Position numbers and translations under genes: made by a program. From Gonatopus flavifemur (taxonomy: Eukaryota; Arthropoda; Insecta; Hymenoptera; Dryinidae): a stretch of DNA of 64,000 nucleotides. Under the pieces are notes generated by a model that did no database searches, was not told where the DNA came from, and worked only from the letters and a program-made list of their open reading frames with translations. Below, one piece after another: positions 33,801 to 45,807 of this stretch. The stretch is from NCBI GenBank assembly GCA_018340375.1, contig JAFFJZ010000013.1, forward strand, positions 5,000,501 through 5,064,500. Direction: 5' to 3'. How positions within the stretch are numbered: the first letter of the stretch is position 1; each line of letters begins with the position of its first letter.

Positions 33801-34431
33801 TCTTCGGTTGTAAGGAGAGTTGACCATGCGTCTATACCGTTCCTTTATGGTAGGGTTGTTTATGGTAGGTCGTGTCGTCTTTCGTCTGTCGATTCGTTTA
33901 TATGAAAAAATTGAGAAGAAAAGAGGCTCTGTCTTAGGTACGTTTGATGTTTATTATATGGTTGTAGTGGGTGAGTATTGATTTTAAAAGAATTTTCGTC
34001 AAGTCGGTTATTTCAGTAGACTCGTTCTGTCTCATGTTTTCCTTGTCTGTTCGTCAGTGGTGAAGAAGAGGAACCGTTTCATAGTGGGGTATCGTATGGT
34101 ATCATGAATTTCGATAGGGTTCAGGGAAAACTGTATTGTCTGCGGTGGTCATTCTAGAAAATAGAAAAAGAAAACTGTTATATCGATATCGATATTTTCC
34201 ATGAGGGTAAAAGAGTTCGTGGAGAGATTTTTCATTCGATCGATTACCTACATGAAAATTCTCGTGTGCGCACGTATCGGGCCCTACGTTTCGTACGCTT
34301 ACGTTTACGTGTACACATACGAGAAGCAGGACCCGTATAGTTGTACGTATATATATGTATGTCGTAAGACGTATATATATAGTATGTCTTTAGGGGTTTA
34401 AAAAATATCGAAAATTTCAACGTACGTTACA
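30838..34431 (-). repeat. LTR, 5' copy relative to the element (3.6 kb)
   Basis: This is a direct repeat of 8,363-11,962. Noted differences include two rather than four copies of GGTTGTAGAAGT, an 11-bp insertion near 33,530 and scattered substitutions. Transcription of the retroelement would start within it on the minus strand; I could not place the TATA box or the R boundaries. Confidence 0.93.
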
Positions 34432-34670
34432 TTATAAAACGTTATGGACTTTGCAACAGGAAATTCATAAATAAACTACGAAGTCCTATGAAATTCTGCT
34501 TATGATTCATCATAAATGCCTATGAAAGTATATTCATAAGTATTCATGATGAATCATAAGCAGATTTTATATGTATAATAATATTGGATCGTTTACTTTT
34601 GAATTCCCTGTTGCAAAATCCATAACGTTTCATAATGAAGAAATTTTTTCATGAACCGCTATGAGACTAA
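34432..34670. mobile_element. Foldback MITE that received the retroelement
   Basis: AACGTTATGGACTTTGCAACAGG on the left is matched by the reverse complement of CCTGTTGCAAAATCCATAACGTT on the right. An inner palindrome is built on CTTATGATTCATCAT/ATGATGAATCATAAG. Its left end is at 8,320-8,362. A diverged relative is visible at 6,590-6,660. The first four bases are the right TTAT duplication. Confidence 0.7.
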
Positions 34671-36885
34671 TCAGGAATATGTGATAATTTCGTACAGAGA
34701 AAATGAGTATTCATCAATTGTTAATTGGCATTAGCATAAGTTTTACTTTATTTGAAAGACTGAGAGTTGAAATTTTCAACCACACGTGTGAAACATATAT
34801 TTCATTTCGAATAATATATTGTTGAAGAATAATAATAATAATTGAACCTTTGCAAATTTATAAAGATTTATGAGTTTTAATATTTATATGTGTACCCTTA
34901 GAAAAGTTTCCCTTACCCTTGTAAAATTTCTGTGTGTTTCCATAACTTTTCCCTCTTTTTCCTCGGAACATCAGGAAAAAATATCGAATTTTTGCATGCT
35001 TCAACAAATGGATAGGGGACACTTTCCTACGGGTACACATTTTCCCTTGTAAATTGAGCAATTTGAGAATTTATTCTGTTGATGGTTCATGAATACAAGA
35101 GAGGAGGTGGGTGCGGACTTTGTTGGAACATTTTTCTCTCAAAATTGAGGTTATGTTTTCTTTTTGTTTAATTGAGGTTGTTATTGACTCTGATCGAATG
35201 GAGCGTACCCAGTGTGCTACTAGCGACGTCTGGTGGCAGACGACAATAAAAGTCCCACCTGTTTTCAGCAGTGGCATAGGGCTGGTCTGCATGTTTAATT
35301 CACAAAATTTCTAGGTGATGTTTATGACTCCTTCATGTTTCAATAGTACATATCAAGCGCCAAATATCATAAGTGAGCGGGACCTTTGAATTAATTCAGA
35401 ATAGCTGTTATGATACAAAATCGAAGTGTCCTAAAATTTATTTATACACCTGATAGTGGGTAAACTTCCGATACTTTGTCTCAACTTTCCTCACAACATC
35501 GGAAATCATAGGCTCCTACCTAATTCACGTAGAATATTTTTTTCAAGCATTCCACATGAATAGATATTTCACACGCATTTTGTCATTTGGATATAACATT
35601 CGAGATACCTGAATTATGAAGTTTTGAAATCTCAGTATTTCAGAACTTCACTTCTGTTTCGTGTGTTTCATTTCGAAAAACATTCGATGTTTGAAAATGT
35701 TGTGAGATATAGAAATCTGCACTTTTGCTATGCTTCTTCACAAAATATTCGAAAAAGATATTGTGCGTTAGTACACAAATTGACCAACCATTAATGAACG
35801 AACGTTTTTTGCCCAAATTTGGACATGATACTCAACAAGTTTTTCATTTTGTAAACATTTATTCAAATATTTACAAAATGGAAGCTTGAAAAAAATGTGT
35901 CCAAACTCGGAAAACAGTGTTTTTTATCACATTTGGTCAATTTCCGATTGGCACAAAATTAATATTTTTTCCGAATATATTACAAGAAAGCTGAGAATTG
36001 ATGCTAATTTTCACATCTCACAATTTTTTCATACATAGAATATTTTGTGCATTGAAAGACGCCACACAGAAGTGGATTTTTCAGGTACTGGAAATGAGAA
36101 AATTCGTAATTTGGGAATTTTTGATATCACAAACATATGATATATATATGTATACATACATATACATATGTATCAGGAAGCCTGAAAAAAAATACTTCAC
36201 GTAAATCCAAAATTTGATTGTAACTTTCACATCGAATGACTCATATAATTATATAAGCGTAATTTTGAAAGCTTTTCCACTCGATATACAATTCACGAAA
36301 ATTCAGGTACTGTGAAACGAGATGAACAAGATCATTTTGGGGTGAATAGGATCACCTAGAGAAGATGTCAAAGAAAGTATGATGCAATTATGTGATTAAT
36401 AGGAATAGAAAATGTTCACTATTCACCACCTTGACCCCTCAAAGAATTAATTTCGAATTCATTTAATATTTCTTTCATTACATCATCCCATACACCTCAA
36501 TGATTCCGTTCGCCTCGTTTTACGGTAATGAGGAAAATATTGTTTTCTTCGACCAATAGAAGTAAACAAACACTTGGACTAACTTTTAAGGAGGTTAAGA
36601 AAGAGGATTCTAAGGAATAAGTGTATGAATACAAAAAAAGAAGACGTTTACGAGTCATCTCATTGAACACTTGAACAATCTTACACATCACCTGTAATGA
36701 AAAAGATGTGGAAGATAGTGTTCATAAGAATGGAGAGTTGATAACTCGTGAGTAACTTGGAATATAATAATGAATGCTATTGGGAAATACATGTCATATT
36801 CCAGACAATTTTCATGACGTAATAATGATTTGTATATATTCTGTGTATTCATCACTATAAAATGAAATTTGAAAAAAAAAGAGTT
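34671..36885. other. No gene recognised
   Basis: AT-rich sequence with short open frames lacking domain signatures. A small imperfect palindrome surrounds TTTTCATTTTGTAAACATTTATT near 35,840-35,890. I see no RNA gene here. Confidence 0.4.
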
Positions 36886-36889
36886 GTAC

Positions 36890-37185
36890 CTTTCACATCG
36901 ATCATGATGATAAGCAGGTGCAATATATTTGTTGAACTCACTAAATAAATCACTGAATTGCGAAAGAGCATTCCTAATTTTTAGAGTACATCCGGCGGAT
37001 GGAAGATGGTAAGAATATCCCAATCCAGGACCATCCATCATTACTTCAACCTAAAAACAATTGTAACATGTGAATAATTCCCATTTACTAATCTCACGTA
37101 CTTCCAATTGCACGGTATTTTTATCATCGTAATATCGTTGAGTCACGTGATTATTTGCAAAATCAATGCAAAAATGTGGATTGTA
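36890..37185 (-). CDS. Possible exon pair of an unrecognised gene
   Basis: On the minus strand an open stretch (37,102-37,185) ends at a donor-like GAA/GTACGTGAG. After a 51-nt gap, an acceptor TTGTTTTTAG opens a 161-nt stretch encoding VEVMMDGPGLGYSYHLPSAG and ending at AAAG/GTACAAC. The frame is kept across the join. The next acceptor tried (36,691) leads to an immediate stop, so either the gene is decayed or the model is wrong. I do not recognise the protein; only the composition and splice sites support it. Confidence 0.2.
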
Positions 37186-38689
37186 CTATTCCTTACATCT
37201 TTCAAATGAGTACCAATACTATCTAACATGGAATATAACTCTTTTGATTATATACGTATTTTGGAAATGATAATTCTTCATACCTTTCCAATGAATTACA
37301 CAATATGTTCAGATATCAGAGGTCCTTGGTTCAACTGTGTTCACTATTTCCTTATACCCTTTGAATATAAATAAATTGACACCAAAATTTATTCAGATAT
37401 ACTGGAATTATTGTCTGAAAGACAACGGGATTCGCTCATCCTCACACAGGCAAATAACGGAAGGAGGATACATAATATCCCGAACAGAGAGCAACACCAC
37501 GACCATTCTGATGCGCATTTATTGATTTTATACTCAGCGTGTTCGTAGAAAAACGTGCTTCTAAAATGTCGCTGGAATTATTTGAATAGGTTAGGAAATG
37601 TCAGTATTCTCCTTCTGTCTTCTCGTTTCCAAACAAGATTTTGGATAAAATCAAGTTTCACTCGATTTCCAAGGAAATTATTGAACGAAACCCTACAGGT
37701 CAAATTTTGAAGCTACAATTGGTAGGACGTATAGAAAATAAGCCAACCACGCACAAGTATACTTGTGCATATGTTGTCTGATTGGTCCGCCATTTGATTA
37801 TTTTTCAGATTGAATCACAAAAACGAACAGTTTCAACACGTTTAAAAAGAAGGAGTTCCTCATCAGCATACCCTGAAATCTTATTCTTTCAGAGTTCACA
37901 AATGTTCGAAAATGGAATTACTTGAATGCACAACACTAAAAACGTTCATACCCAAGCAGCAACAGACGTTCGAACGTATATTCGAAATAGAGACGTTCAT
38001 AGAATGTATGGATGAGATACGAAGAACACATCGCAAACGTTCATACAATGTTTTAATGGGGCTGCTGTCCCCCCTTCATTTTTAGTGTACAGTATACTGT
38101 ACAAGGCTGAGAACTAGGTTCTTTATCATGACTGTGAAACTATCATTTGCAATCTCAATATACCTGCATAATTAACAACAGTTCTCTTTCAGCCGATCCT
38201 ATAATGCAGAATATGTTTTTCATCGTTGGAAACATATTGAGGGGATATTCCAATGTGACAGGTTGAAAAATTCGAATTGTTTTCTTGCAATAATAGTTCT
38301 GAAATTTCTGAATTTTCAGATACCTAAAATCAAATATCACAATTTTCGAACATCTCTAATTTGAAATATCTCTATGGTTCAATATCTTTCTTTTGAAATA
38401 TGTGAAAGGAATATCTTTGTTTGAATACCCATGTAGCACCAAATATTTTCAGAATATTCTGACAGTATGCGAATTACAAAAGTTTTTAGACTCATCTAAT
38501 TTCACACGAAATATATTTATAGAATATGTATTGTACATTCTAATGGGACTGTTTTAAATATTTATAGAATGATTGACATAGAACATTCGGAAATCTGTGA
38601 TAATATAATGACTGTTGGAATGTTTCCAACAATCAATAAAACTGCATGAAAGCTTAACTGATTTTCAATAATCAAATCTTCCTGAAACT
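37186..38689. other. No gene recognised
   Basis: The stretch includes several ACGTTCATA-type repeats near 37,950-38,050 and otherwise AT-rich unique-looking sequence. Open frames are short and lack motifs. Confidence 0.4.
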
Positions 38690-39340
38690 ATATTTCATTA
38701 TTCAACCCTGTTGGAAAAAATGATTGAAATGGATGGATTTGGATAGGACTTCGATCCAAATTTAAACATTTTCCATACATATCAATCCGGTTTTGTTCGG
38801 TAGTGAGAGAAGTGATCCATAAGTATCCAGTTCTGTCCATGCAGAGAGAACTTCTATCAGTTTGAATGCGGAACTGGGGGATTTTTGGAAGCTTCCAATC
38901 CGTTTGCATCCTTTTCCAATTCAGAAGCGTTGCCGATCCGTTTTTGTCCATCCAGAAAATAGAATGATCATCCATAATGATCTGAACTACAATATCTATT
39001 CGTTCGTGTCCAGAGAACGGATGGACTTCCTATACGAACGAATCACATTACATTTTTAAGATGTGAATTTGTTTTTGAATCTCTTTTCATCCGTGAGGAG
39101 AAATGAGAATCCTATCCGATTGAATCCGAATTCAGAGCCTCGTCCAATTTCATCCGTTGAACGTATGAACTTTCAATTAGAATGAATGAGGATTTTTTCT
39201 TGACATCATGTCAGTGTGCTCAATCCAATTTGGTCCGTACTTTCGGATAGAGACTTGATTCGAATGTACCAATGACCTGTATCCGTTTCCATCGAAGAAA
39301 TGTGTTAAATTTGAATCCGTTTGGATCCAAAATTACATGT
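38690..39340. repeat. Degenerate ATGGAT/ATCCAT repeat region
   Basis: Short imperfect units such as GAAATGGATGGATTTGGAT and ATCCGTTT recur across the stretch. It starts at CCCTGTTGGAAAAAATGATTG, the mirror of the right end of a similar stretch at about 57,598. Related stretches occur at 40,440-40,570, 54,660-55,010 and 55,300-55,880. Confidence 0.55.
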
Positions 39341-40171
39341 AGAAAAGTGCCTCCTTGGAAAATAGTAGTTCACTATTTTATGTAGTAAAAAGTATCTTTT
39401 ATATGTTTTCAGTAGAATGAACTATGTAATTCATTGATCATGCGATGGAAATATTGAAGAACGTAACGTCACGTAGTATCCTTATGAATCACTGTGAGAA
39501 TTTTGAATTTCTGTAATTTTCATCACTGAATTTGAATATTTATGCGCTACAAATCAGTGTGCGACGTAATAACGTTTCCCATATCACATATCGGGGGCGG
39601 CCCTGCTACATATGTGAGCGAACTTTACTATTTCTTCAAGATCTCTTTTCTCTGTGTATGCTGTCGCGGCATTATAGTTCCGAATCCATTTTTTAATGTT
39701 TCATTTTTGTTCATCCTGGAGGAAAAGGCAAGCTTCATTCAGACCGATTAGATAAAAACTGATATCTCGTCATTCCGAAGTGACTTATCCCGAAATTTTA
39801 TATCAAAACATTTTATGTGCCAAAATTCAAATTCAAAATTCCGACATATCAAATTTAGAAATCTCGAGATACAAAATTTCAGGATATTAAACCTTTGGGA
39901 CATTGAGATGTTACCCTGAAAATATCTATTCCGGATGACGCAAGATATATGAGGTCCGTTTGTTCTAATATGCTCTAAGTTGTTCCGCCTTGTGCCAAAC
40001 CAATCATTCTTATAACTGAAATCAGTGAATGAAGAATATTTGGAGCAGGTTGAGACAACATGGAACACGTGGAACAAATTCAGCTATGAGCTGGATTTGT
40101 TAAGCACGTTCCTAGTTGTTTCAACTTGCTCCAAGTAGTTGTGATTCGGTGCTTCCAATTATACAAGTCAT

Positions 40172-40375
40172 CCCTACTGAAAATTCCCAGTCATGGATTC
40201 CCAAATTCGCAAGGGTCTCGCATGGGAATCAAGTGGGTCGCATGGGTCTTCGCATGGGAATCAAGTGGATCGCATGGGTCTTCACATGCGAAGCGAGTGG
40301 GTCGACCCACGTGATTCCCATGCGAGACCCATGCGAATTTGGGAATCCATGACTGGAAATTGACAGTCGGGATGT
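40172..40375. mobile_element. Foldback MITE with GGGTCGCATGGGTCTTC core
   Basis: The ends CCCAGTCATGGATTCCCAAATTCGCA and its reverse complement form a 35-bp inverted repeat. The core repeats CGCATGGGAATCAAGTGG/GTCGCATGGGTCTTC. A larger relative lies at 55,960-56,319. Confidence 0.65.
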
Positions 40376-40570
40376 GATTGGTTTGGTACAAGTTGGAGCA
40401 GCTTAGGGCACGTTTAAGGAACGAATCTATTATGAAACAATTGAAATGGACGGAATTGGATAGAGGAAACCGCGGCTATCGTGATGGTGCAATGTATGAA
40501 AACGGATAGAGCTGGAAACATCGAGTTCGGATAGGAACGGATACATTATAAAATGACAGGCGTGGATAAT

Positions 40571-40640
40571 AATGGATCAGGGCCGGCGTCAGGGCAGGGC
40601 GATCAAGGCGGCTGCCCGGGGCGGCAAACTTAGGGAGGCG
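40571..40640. mobile_element. hAT end fragment
   Basis: CAGGGCCGGC followed by GGGGCGGCAAAC repeats the terminal and subterminal motifs of the hAT element at 5,423-7,305. Only this end was found, so it is a truncated or solo end. Confidence 0.45.
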
Positions 40641-40689
40641 GATTCTAAGACAGATTTTTTATTCTGATCTCGAATTGATCTCACACTTT

Positions 40690-40929
40690 TTAGCACAAGC
40701 CATTTTCACTAGTTCGATCATTATTCATTTGATAGGACATACATTACGACATGATAGTTTATTGGAAACAATATTGGAAAAGGAAATGAATGGTAAAACT
40801 TGTAGAGGTAGACCTACATTATGTTATATGAAACAAATTATACAAGACAAGAGCTGTCGTAGATATGTAGAAATTAAATGTTTTGCGGGTAATAGACAGG
40901 ATTGGAGGATTCCATCAAACCAGTTATGA
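40690..40929 (+). pseudogene. Non-LTR retrotransposon ORF2, C-terminal fragment
   Basis: The frame encodes HLIGHTLRHDSLLETILE, then GKTCRGRPTLCYMKQI and a final RQDWR segment. The pattern GH-LRH followed by GK-RGRP and DR/QDWR is the usual C-terminal tail of RTE/CR1-type LINE reverse transcriptases (family knowledge). Nothing of the RT core precedes it. Confidence 0.55.
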
Positions 40930-40994
40930 GACTGATTACTTCATGATGATGATTATTATTCATAGGGAGGAGCAAGGAAAGTTCAACGCTTTTA

Positions 40995-41139
40995 CAGGGA
41001 TGGGCACTTTTGTACTCCCGGAATACTTTTACTGGGAGTACTTTTTTTTATCTCATATGAAGGCATAAAGACATTTTACACGAGAAAGAAAAGTACTCCC
41101 AGTAAAAGTATTCCGGGAGTACAAAAGTGCCCATCCCTG
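40995..41139. mobile_element. hAT-type MITE, 145 bp
   Basis: The ends are CAGGGATGGGCA and TGCCCATCCCTG, with inverted repeats of about 55 bp built on GTACTCCCGGAATACTTTTACT. Flanking octamers CGCTTTTA and CCCTTTTA match in seven of eight positions, as expected for a slightly aged hAT duplication. Confidence 0.8.
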
Positions 41140-41612
41140 CCCTTTTATTAGTTCAATCAGGGTGTTTGAATCAGGAATTTTGTCGTTTGTTTTATTGGTT
41201 CTTCTTTTCAAACAACCCCAATAAAAATATTTCTCTTCAAGACTGTTCAGATTTTTCTACACAACTGTCAGATTTCAGACGCTTTGAGAAATTCGCAGAA
41301 TTTTTAACCATAAATATTACTCTACAAATTTCTGCGTTACTCTGCAAAATTGTACATAATTCTTCCAGTCTTCGTAATATTTTATGAATTTCTCCACAAA
41401 ATTCGTACAAAACTTGCCAAATCTCCATATTACATTAAATACTTCTCTGCATATTTCTGCATTACTCTACAAATCTCTGTTTTATCTATTCACTTTTGTT
41501 TGAGAAAAGAAATGTTTGTTCAGAGTTCATCTCTACAAATCTCCTCCCAGTTCGACTTGGATGACATTACGGAAGAGACACCACATTGAAAGTCCATTTT
41601 TAGGAACTTTCC

Positions 41613-41690
41613 TCAGTGAGGATTGAACCTGGGTCCTGCGAGTGAGAAGCAAAGTCTCTATCACATCAGATGATCTCCGAGATGACTACA
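41613..41690 (-). repeat. tRNA-like sequence
   Basis: The reverse complement carries a B-box match (CAGGTTCAATCCTC) and, upstream, a weak A-box-like ATCTGATGTGATAGAGA. The arms do not fold into a clean cloverleaf by eye, so a tRNA pseudogene or SINE head is more likely than a working tRNA. Confidence 0.3.
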
Positions 41691-41719
41691 GTAATCTTGA
41701 AGTACCACTTATGGGAATC

Positions 41720-42160
41720 ATCGCGATGGAAAATTTTGAAAAATTCGTTTTCGTGAGGTATAGACCAATCAATTCAGAATCTTCTGAAACGAAAAATGAA
41801 TAGGTCATGGGAGAGGGGATTTTTTTGACCTCAACTTGTAAATTTTTCCAAGTGCTGAGTTAAATCGATAGAAAATTTTGAAAGTTCGTCCCTGTAAGAT
41901 ATAGACCAATCGATTCAGAATCTTATGAAACGAAAAATGAGTAGATCGTGGGAGAAAGGTTTTTTTCGACCTTAACTTGTAAATTTTTCCAAGTGCTGGG
42001 TCAAATCGATAGAAAATTAAAAAAAATTTGTTCCCGTCAGATATAGACTAATCAATTCAGAATCCTCCGAAAGGAAAAATGAGTGGGTCGCGGGAGAGAG
42101 GTTTTTTCGAGGCCTCCTAGTGAATTTTACTTGAGTTGTTTTGAGTCGATTGAAAAATTT
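41720..42160. repeat. Tandem repeat, ~141-bp unit, three copies
   Basis: ATATAGACCAATCAATTCAGAATC recurs with changes at about 41,758, 41,900 and 42,040, each followed by GAAACGAAAAATGA and a GGGAGAG stretch. Confidence 0.75.
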
Positions 42161-42663
42161 GAAACAATTCACTTTATCTCCGCAAATGCGATTTGAGAAA
42201 AATGTATGAATTTGTATATAAAACTCAACTCTCCGCCACAAGCCGTAATATTCTTGGAATAGACAAATAAAGAGAAAATTCAAATTTTTTTCTGCAAATG
42301 TGGTTTGCAGAGAAATGTATGAATTTATGGAGAAAATTCCTTTCCTCATCAAATGTTCCCACCATTTATCAAGTAGGAAAATGTTGAGAAAATTCAACAT
42401 TTCTCAACGAAACAACTTTGACCAATAAGTTGGGAATGTACACTGTTATAAATTTCTGATTGAATTTTCAATCACAAGTAATGGAAGCAATTTCCACTCA
42501 CGTAAATGAAAAATAATGTACAGTAGTATTGAAAATCCAATAACCAGTTCTTTAAATTTCATGCACATGTTCATGGTTGTTGAGAGAAATCATGATTGAA
42601 AATTCAATAACAAGTTATTTAAATTTCATGCACATGTTCAAGATCGTTGAAAAAAAAGATCAC

Positions 42664-42741
42664 CTTCACAAGATTTGAACGCGGGGCGTCGGAACCGGAC
42701 GCCACAGCCCTATTACTCTAACCACCGCCACTTACGCGGAC
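42664..42741 (-). repeat. tRNA-like sequence
   Basis: The reverse complement reads GTGGCGGTGGTTAGAGTAA (A-box-like), a six-bp stem GGCGTC/GACGCC with a seven-base loop, then GCGTTCAAATCTTG (B-box-like). The acceptor ends do not pair, so a tRNA-derived repeat is favoured over a functional tRNA. Confidence 0.35.
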
Positions 42742-42892
42742 GGGTGCATTTTTCTGCCTATATCACCCTACGTTCATTCTTCAAACTTGTGAATCAAGAT
42801 GTACTTATGATGTAGAAACACTGAACAAATCGTATGATCTAACTAATACATAGTTGAAGTGGATACGTGGATGACTTCGTCAAAGCGTTAGT

Positions 42893-43050
42893 ATACAGGG
42901 TGACCGAAGGGAGAAAAATTGTATTTCCAGGGCGTATTCTGCAGCCATGATGCAAGAATTTCCGATTTTTTGAAGATTAGTTCTTGAGATATGAGCATTT
43001 TTAGATTTTTTTTCAAATCCAAATCAACTTGGATCACTTTGGTTATTTTC
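42893..43050. repeat. Single arm related to the 4,547 foldback element
   Basis: TATACAGGGTGACCGAAGG followed by a TTAGTTCTTGAGATATGAGC motif is closely similar to the left arm at 4,543-4,700. No matching right arm was found nearby. Confidence 0.5.
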
Positions 43051-43880
43051 AGTTGGATACCAGTACAGCCCTGATTTGATTGCAATTATAATGATATTGA
43101 AATGATATTATTATGTTATTATAATGGATTAAATTTTTCCAAGTTTTTTCAATCACCTGTACATTAATTTCAATTTTCATGCACAATAACTTGAAAATTC
43201 AATAACATGTATTTGGATTCCTATTTCAGTTCACGAAAATTGAATTTTCATTCACATATGTTCATGAAAAGTACATGAAATTTCAAGAAATTTTTAACAG
43301 TGTACAGAGAAACCTTTACTGGCAATAGAAATTTTTAGAAATATGCAGAATTTCACAGAGTTTTGGAAGATGAATCTGTTGAAAAAATTCTTTCTTTCTC
43401 TAAGAATTGCGATAATGAAGTTTTGCAGAGAAATTGTTGAAGTTTTGAAGAGAAATATCTCTATTGCAGAAAGCACGTAATTGACCCATTCCGTTCAAAT
43501 TCCATAACCGCTGGACACCCGGCTCAGTAAAACGTGATTTGGAATAAAATGGGAGAAAATATTTTTCTTTCAAAGATTCTTCCCATAATACAAATTACAA
43601 GGGGGCATTTGCATGATTATTTTCGCTTGGATCTTCATTGTAGGCAATCCTCATTAACGTGTATGTTATATCATGGTTCAGTTCAAGTTAGGCCTATAGT
43701 TAGGATTTCAGTAGAAAAATTTGAAAATTCCATCAATGTTTTTTCAACTTATTCCAGTTTGAGCTTCAAAGCAGAAAACATTTTATCACTTAGTTTGCGA
43801 GATATTTGAAGTTGCATTCAACATGATATCCCACACAACACTTCAGTTGAGAAAGAGTTCATAATGAATCAATTTGGAAC
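43051..43880. other. No gene recognised
   Basis: AT-rich sequence with poly-T tracts and no domain-bearing frame, ending where the transposase pseudogene becomes recognisable. Confidence 0.4.
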
Positions 43881-43888
43881 TATGAGAA

Positions 43889-45807
43889 TTGAGAGTAAAT
43901 GCATTAAAAACTCTTTCTGAACTATGGTACTTGCTGAAAAAGTATCCGATTTTTCATAACATTCCAAGTGACGCACGAACTTTATTAAATACCCCTCGTG
44001 ATATCTCTTACAAAGTTGTATACCCTGGTACTTACTGTCACTTAAAATTAGGATATGCTCTTGAGAATCTATTTGCAGAAATTCCAAAGAAAATTGAGAA
44101 AATTGAATTACTCGTTAACATAGATGGTCTTCGTATCGCCAAGAGTTCACAAAGTCAATTTACTCCAATTTTATGCTCATTGTTTGATGTCCCACAATAT
44201 GTGTCTGTTATTGGAATTTATCATGCACGGAGAGAAAAATATCGCTGTCATAATGATACTGGATAGTTGTTATGGTTATCCAAAGTTTAGTGGTATCAGT
44301 ATCGTTGCTATGATGATACAAATGATCCGAGAAACGATATAGATCGCTAGCATAACCATCTGTATCGTCACCATAGCGATACAGTATTGTCGCTACAGCT
44401 ATCTCTTCTTAACCATACTTCAGATCGTTATAATAGCCATACTTTTTTTCCGTGTGGGTATGAGAAACCTCATAATCCTAATGATTTACTCGAAGACTTT
44501 GTGAACGAAGTTTCTGATAATGTGAAAAACGGATTTTATCATGATAATCGAATTATACCGTTCAAAATTGAAGCTTTCATTTGTGATGCGCCTGAGAAAT
44601 CTTGTATAACATTTTGCAAAAGCCATTGTGGGTTCTATTCATGCACAAAGTGTGATCAGAAAGGCAGAAGTCAAAATGATAGAGTTTGTTTCCCCCAAAT
44701 GACTGCGCGTAAACGAACAGATGAAGATTTTATAAATAGAAAACAGCCCGAACATCACACCGGAACATCACTACTTGAGAAAATTCCCGGCTTAGGTATG
44801 ATTACAAACTTCCCACTAGATTGTTCACATTTAGTATACATCGGGGTTGTTAAGAAATTGCTGAAAATGTTAGTTTCTGGTTCTCCTTTGAATAAACTGT
44901 CCAAGCAATCAATCCTCATCATATCTGAACATCTGTTAGAATTAGAACTATACATTCCTTCTGAATTTGTGAGAAAACCAAGAGGTTTAAAAGAACTTGC
45001 CATGTGGAAAGCAACGAAATTTCGCTTATTTTTATTATATACTGGACCACTAGTGCTACATGAATTATTGCTTCCTGAAAAATATTTGAACTTTCTTTGC
45101 TTGCACGTTGCAATGCGAATTTTTGCCAATGCAAAACACACATCACTCTTGAATTATGCCAATCAACTGCTCAATTATTTCGTGAAAACATTTGCTTGTT
45201 TATATGGTTACGTATAATACGTATCCCATAATATTCATGGATTAGTTCATGTTAAAGATGACGTTGAGTTATATGGACCGATCGAGCGTTACAGTAGTTT
45301 TCCATTTGAAAATTATCTTCAGACTTTGAAACACTTATTGAGAACGCCTAATCGCCCACTTGCTCAAGTCGTACGTCGAATCATAGAAAGAAATAATGAC
45401 ATGGAACAAAATGTAACAGAAGAACCTCCTGAAATAGTATACAAGTATGAACATGATGATGGTCATGTACCTTTTTCAGAACCTTGCATTCAATACCAAC
45501 AAGTATCGTTTCCCTGATTTTCATTGAGCATAAAAGGGGTTGGAAACAATCGTTGTGCTCTTGAAGATAAAACTATTATTTTAGCACAAAACTTTGTAAA
45601 AAAGGGGAGGAAGGTTTTGTGATTGGTAAAAAATTCCTTAACATCACTGATTCATTCATTAGACCTTGCAAATCTTCATTGATAAATATCCATTTAGTTG
45701 ACACTTTGAGTGATACTTTATTTTGGAAAATTGATGAAATATCGGAAAAATTAGTATGTTTACCAAGCGATAACAGTTATATCACACTCCCTTTGCTCCA
45801 CCAATGA
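43889..45807 (+). pseudogene. CACTA-like 'transposase domain' gene, degraded and split by a MITE
   Basis: The first block (43,889-44,226) encodes ALKTLSELWYLLKKYP, PSDARTLLNTPRD and NIDGLRIAKSSQSQF. After a MITE the frame resumes with GYEKPHNPNDLLEDFVNEV, continues through CKSHCGFYSCTKCDQKG, FPLDCSHLVYIGVVKKLL, RKPRGLKELAMWKATKFRLF and stops at a TAA (45,215-45,217). The same frame goes on with VSHNIHGLVHVKDDVELYGP and FPFENYLQTLKHLLR. Further breaks follow; a last block (45,619-45,807) has the typical C-terminal IPL/TLPLLH ending. The order matches a large invertebrate family annotated as transposase domain-containing proteins; CACTA/EnSpm affinity is my guess. It is clearly inactive. Confidence 0.6.
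44228..44452. mobile_element. MITE inserted in the transposase pseudogene
   Basis: Ends CACGGAGAGAAAAATATCGC and (reverse complement of the right end) CACACGGAAAAAAAGTATGG bound about 225 bp rich in palindromic ATAGCGATA-type words. Removing it rejoins the codons for IGIYH and GYEKPHNP. Confidence 0.65.

Larger units (their letters stand above)
8363..34431 (-). mobile_element. 26-kb Ty3/gypsy-type LTR retroelement (endogenous retrovirus) with env and accessory genes
   Basis: Two LTRs of 3,600 and 3,594 bp in direct orientation bound a 19-kb interior and are flanked by TTAT. On the minus strand the order is 5' LTR, tRNA-Ser primer site, leader, gag, pol, inverted pol fragment, spacer, accessory gene, env, polypurine tract, 3' LTR. 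Protease-RT-RNase H-integrase order and the RT motifs place it in Metaviridae (Ty3/gypsy). Usual insect gypsy-like elements are 5-10 kb, so this one is exceptionally long. Six in-frame stops and three frameshifts break the genes, so this copy is not expected to be autonomous. By eye the LTRs differ at about thirty positions plus a few short indels, which suggests a fairly recent insertion. Confidence 0.93.

Noticed and set aside
36497..36691. Third exon for the candidate gene at 36,890-37,185
   Set aside because: The acceptor at 36,691 gives an immediate in-frame stop with the upstream phase.
42664..42741. Functional tRNA gene
   Set aside because: Acceptor stem does not pair and the anticodon loop lacks U33.
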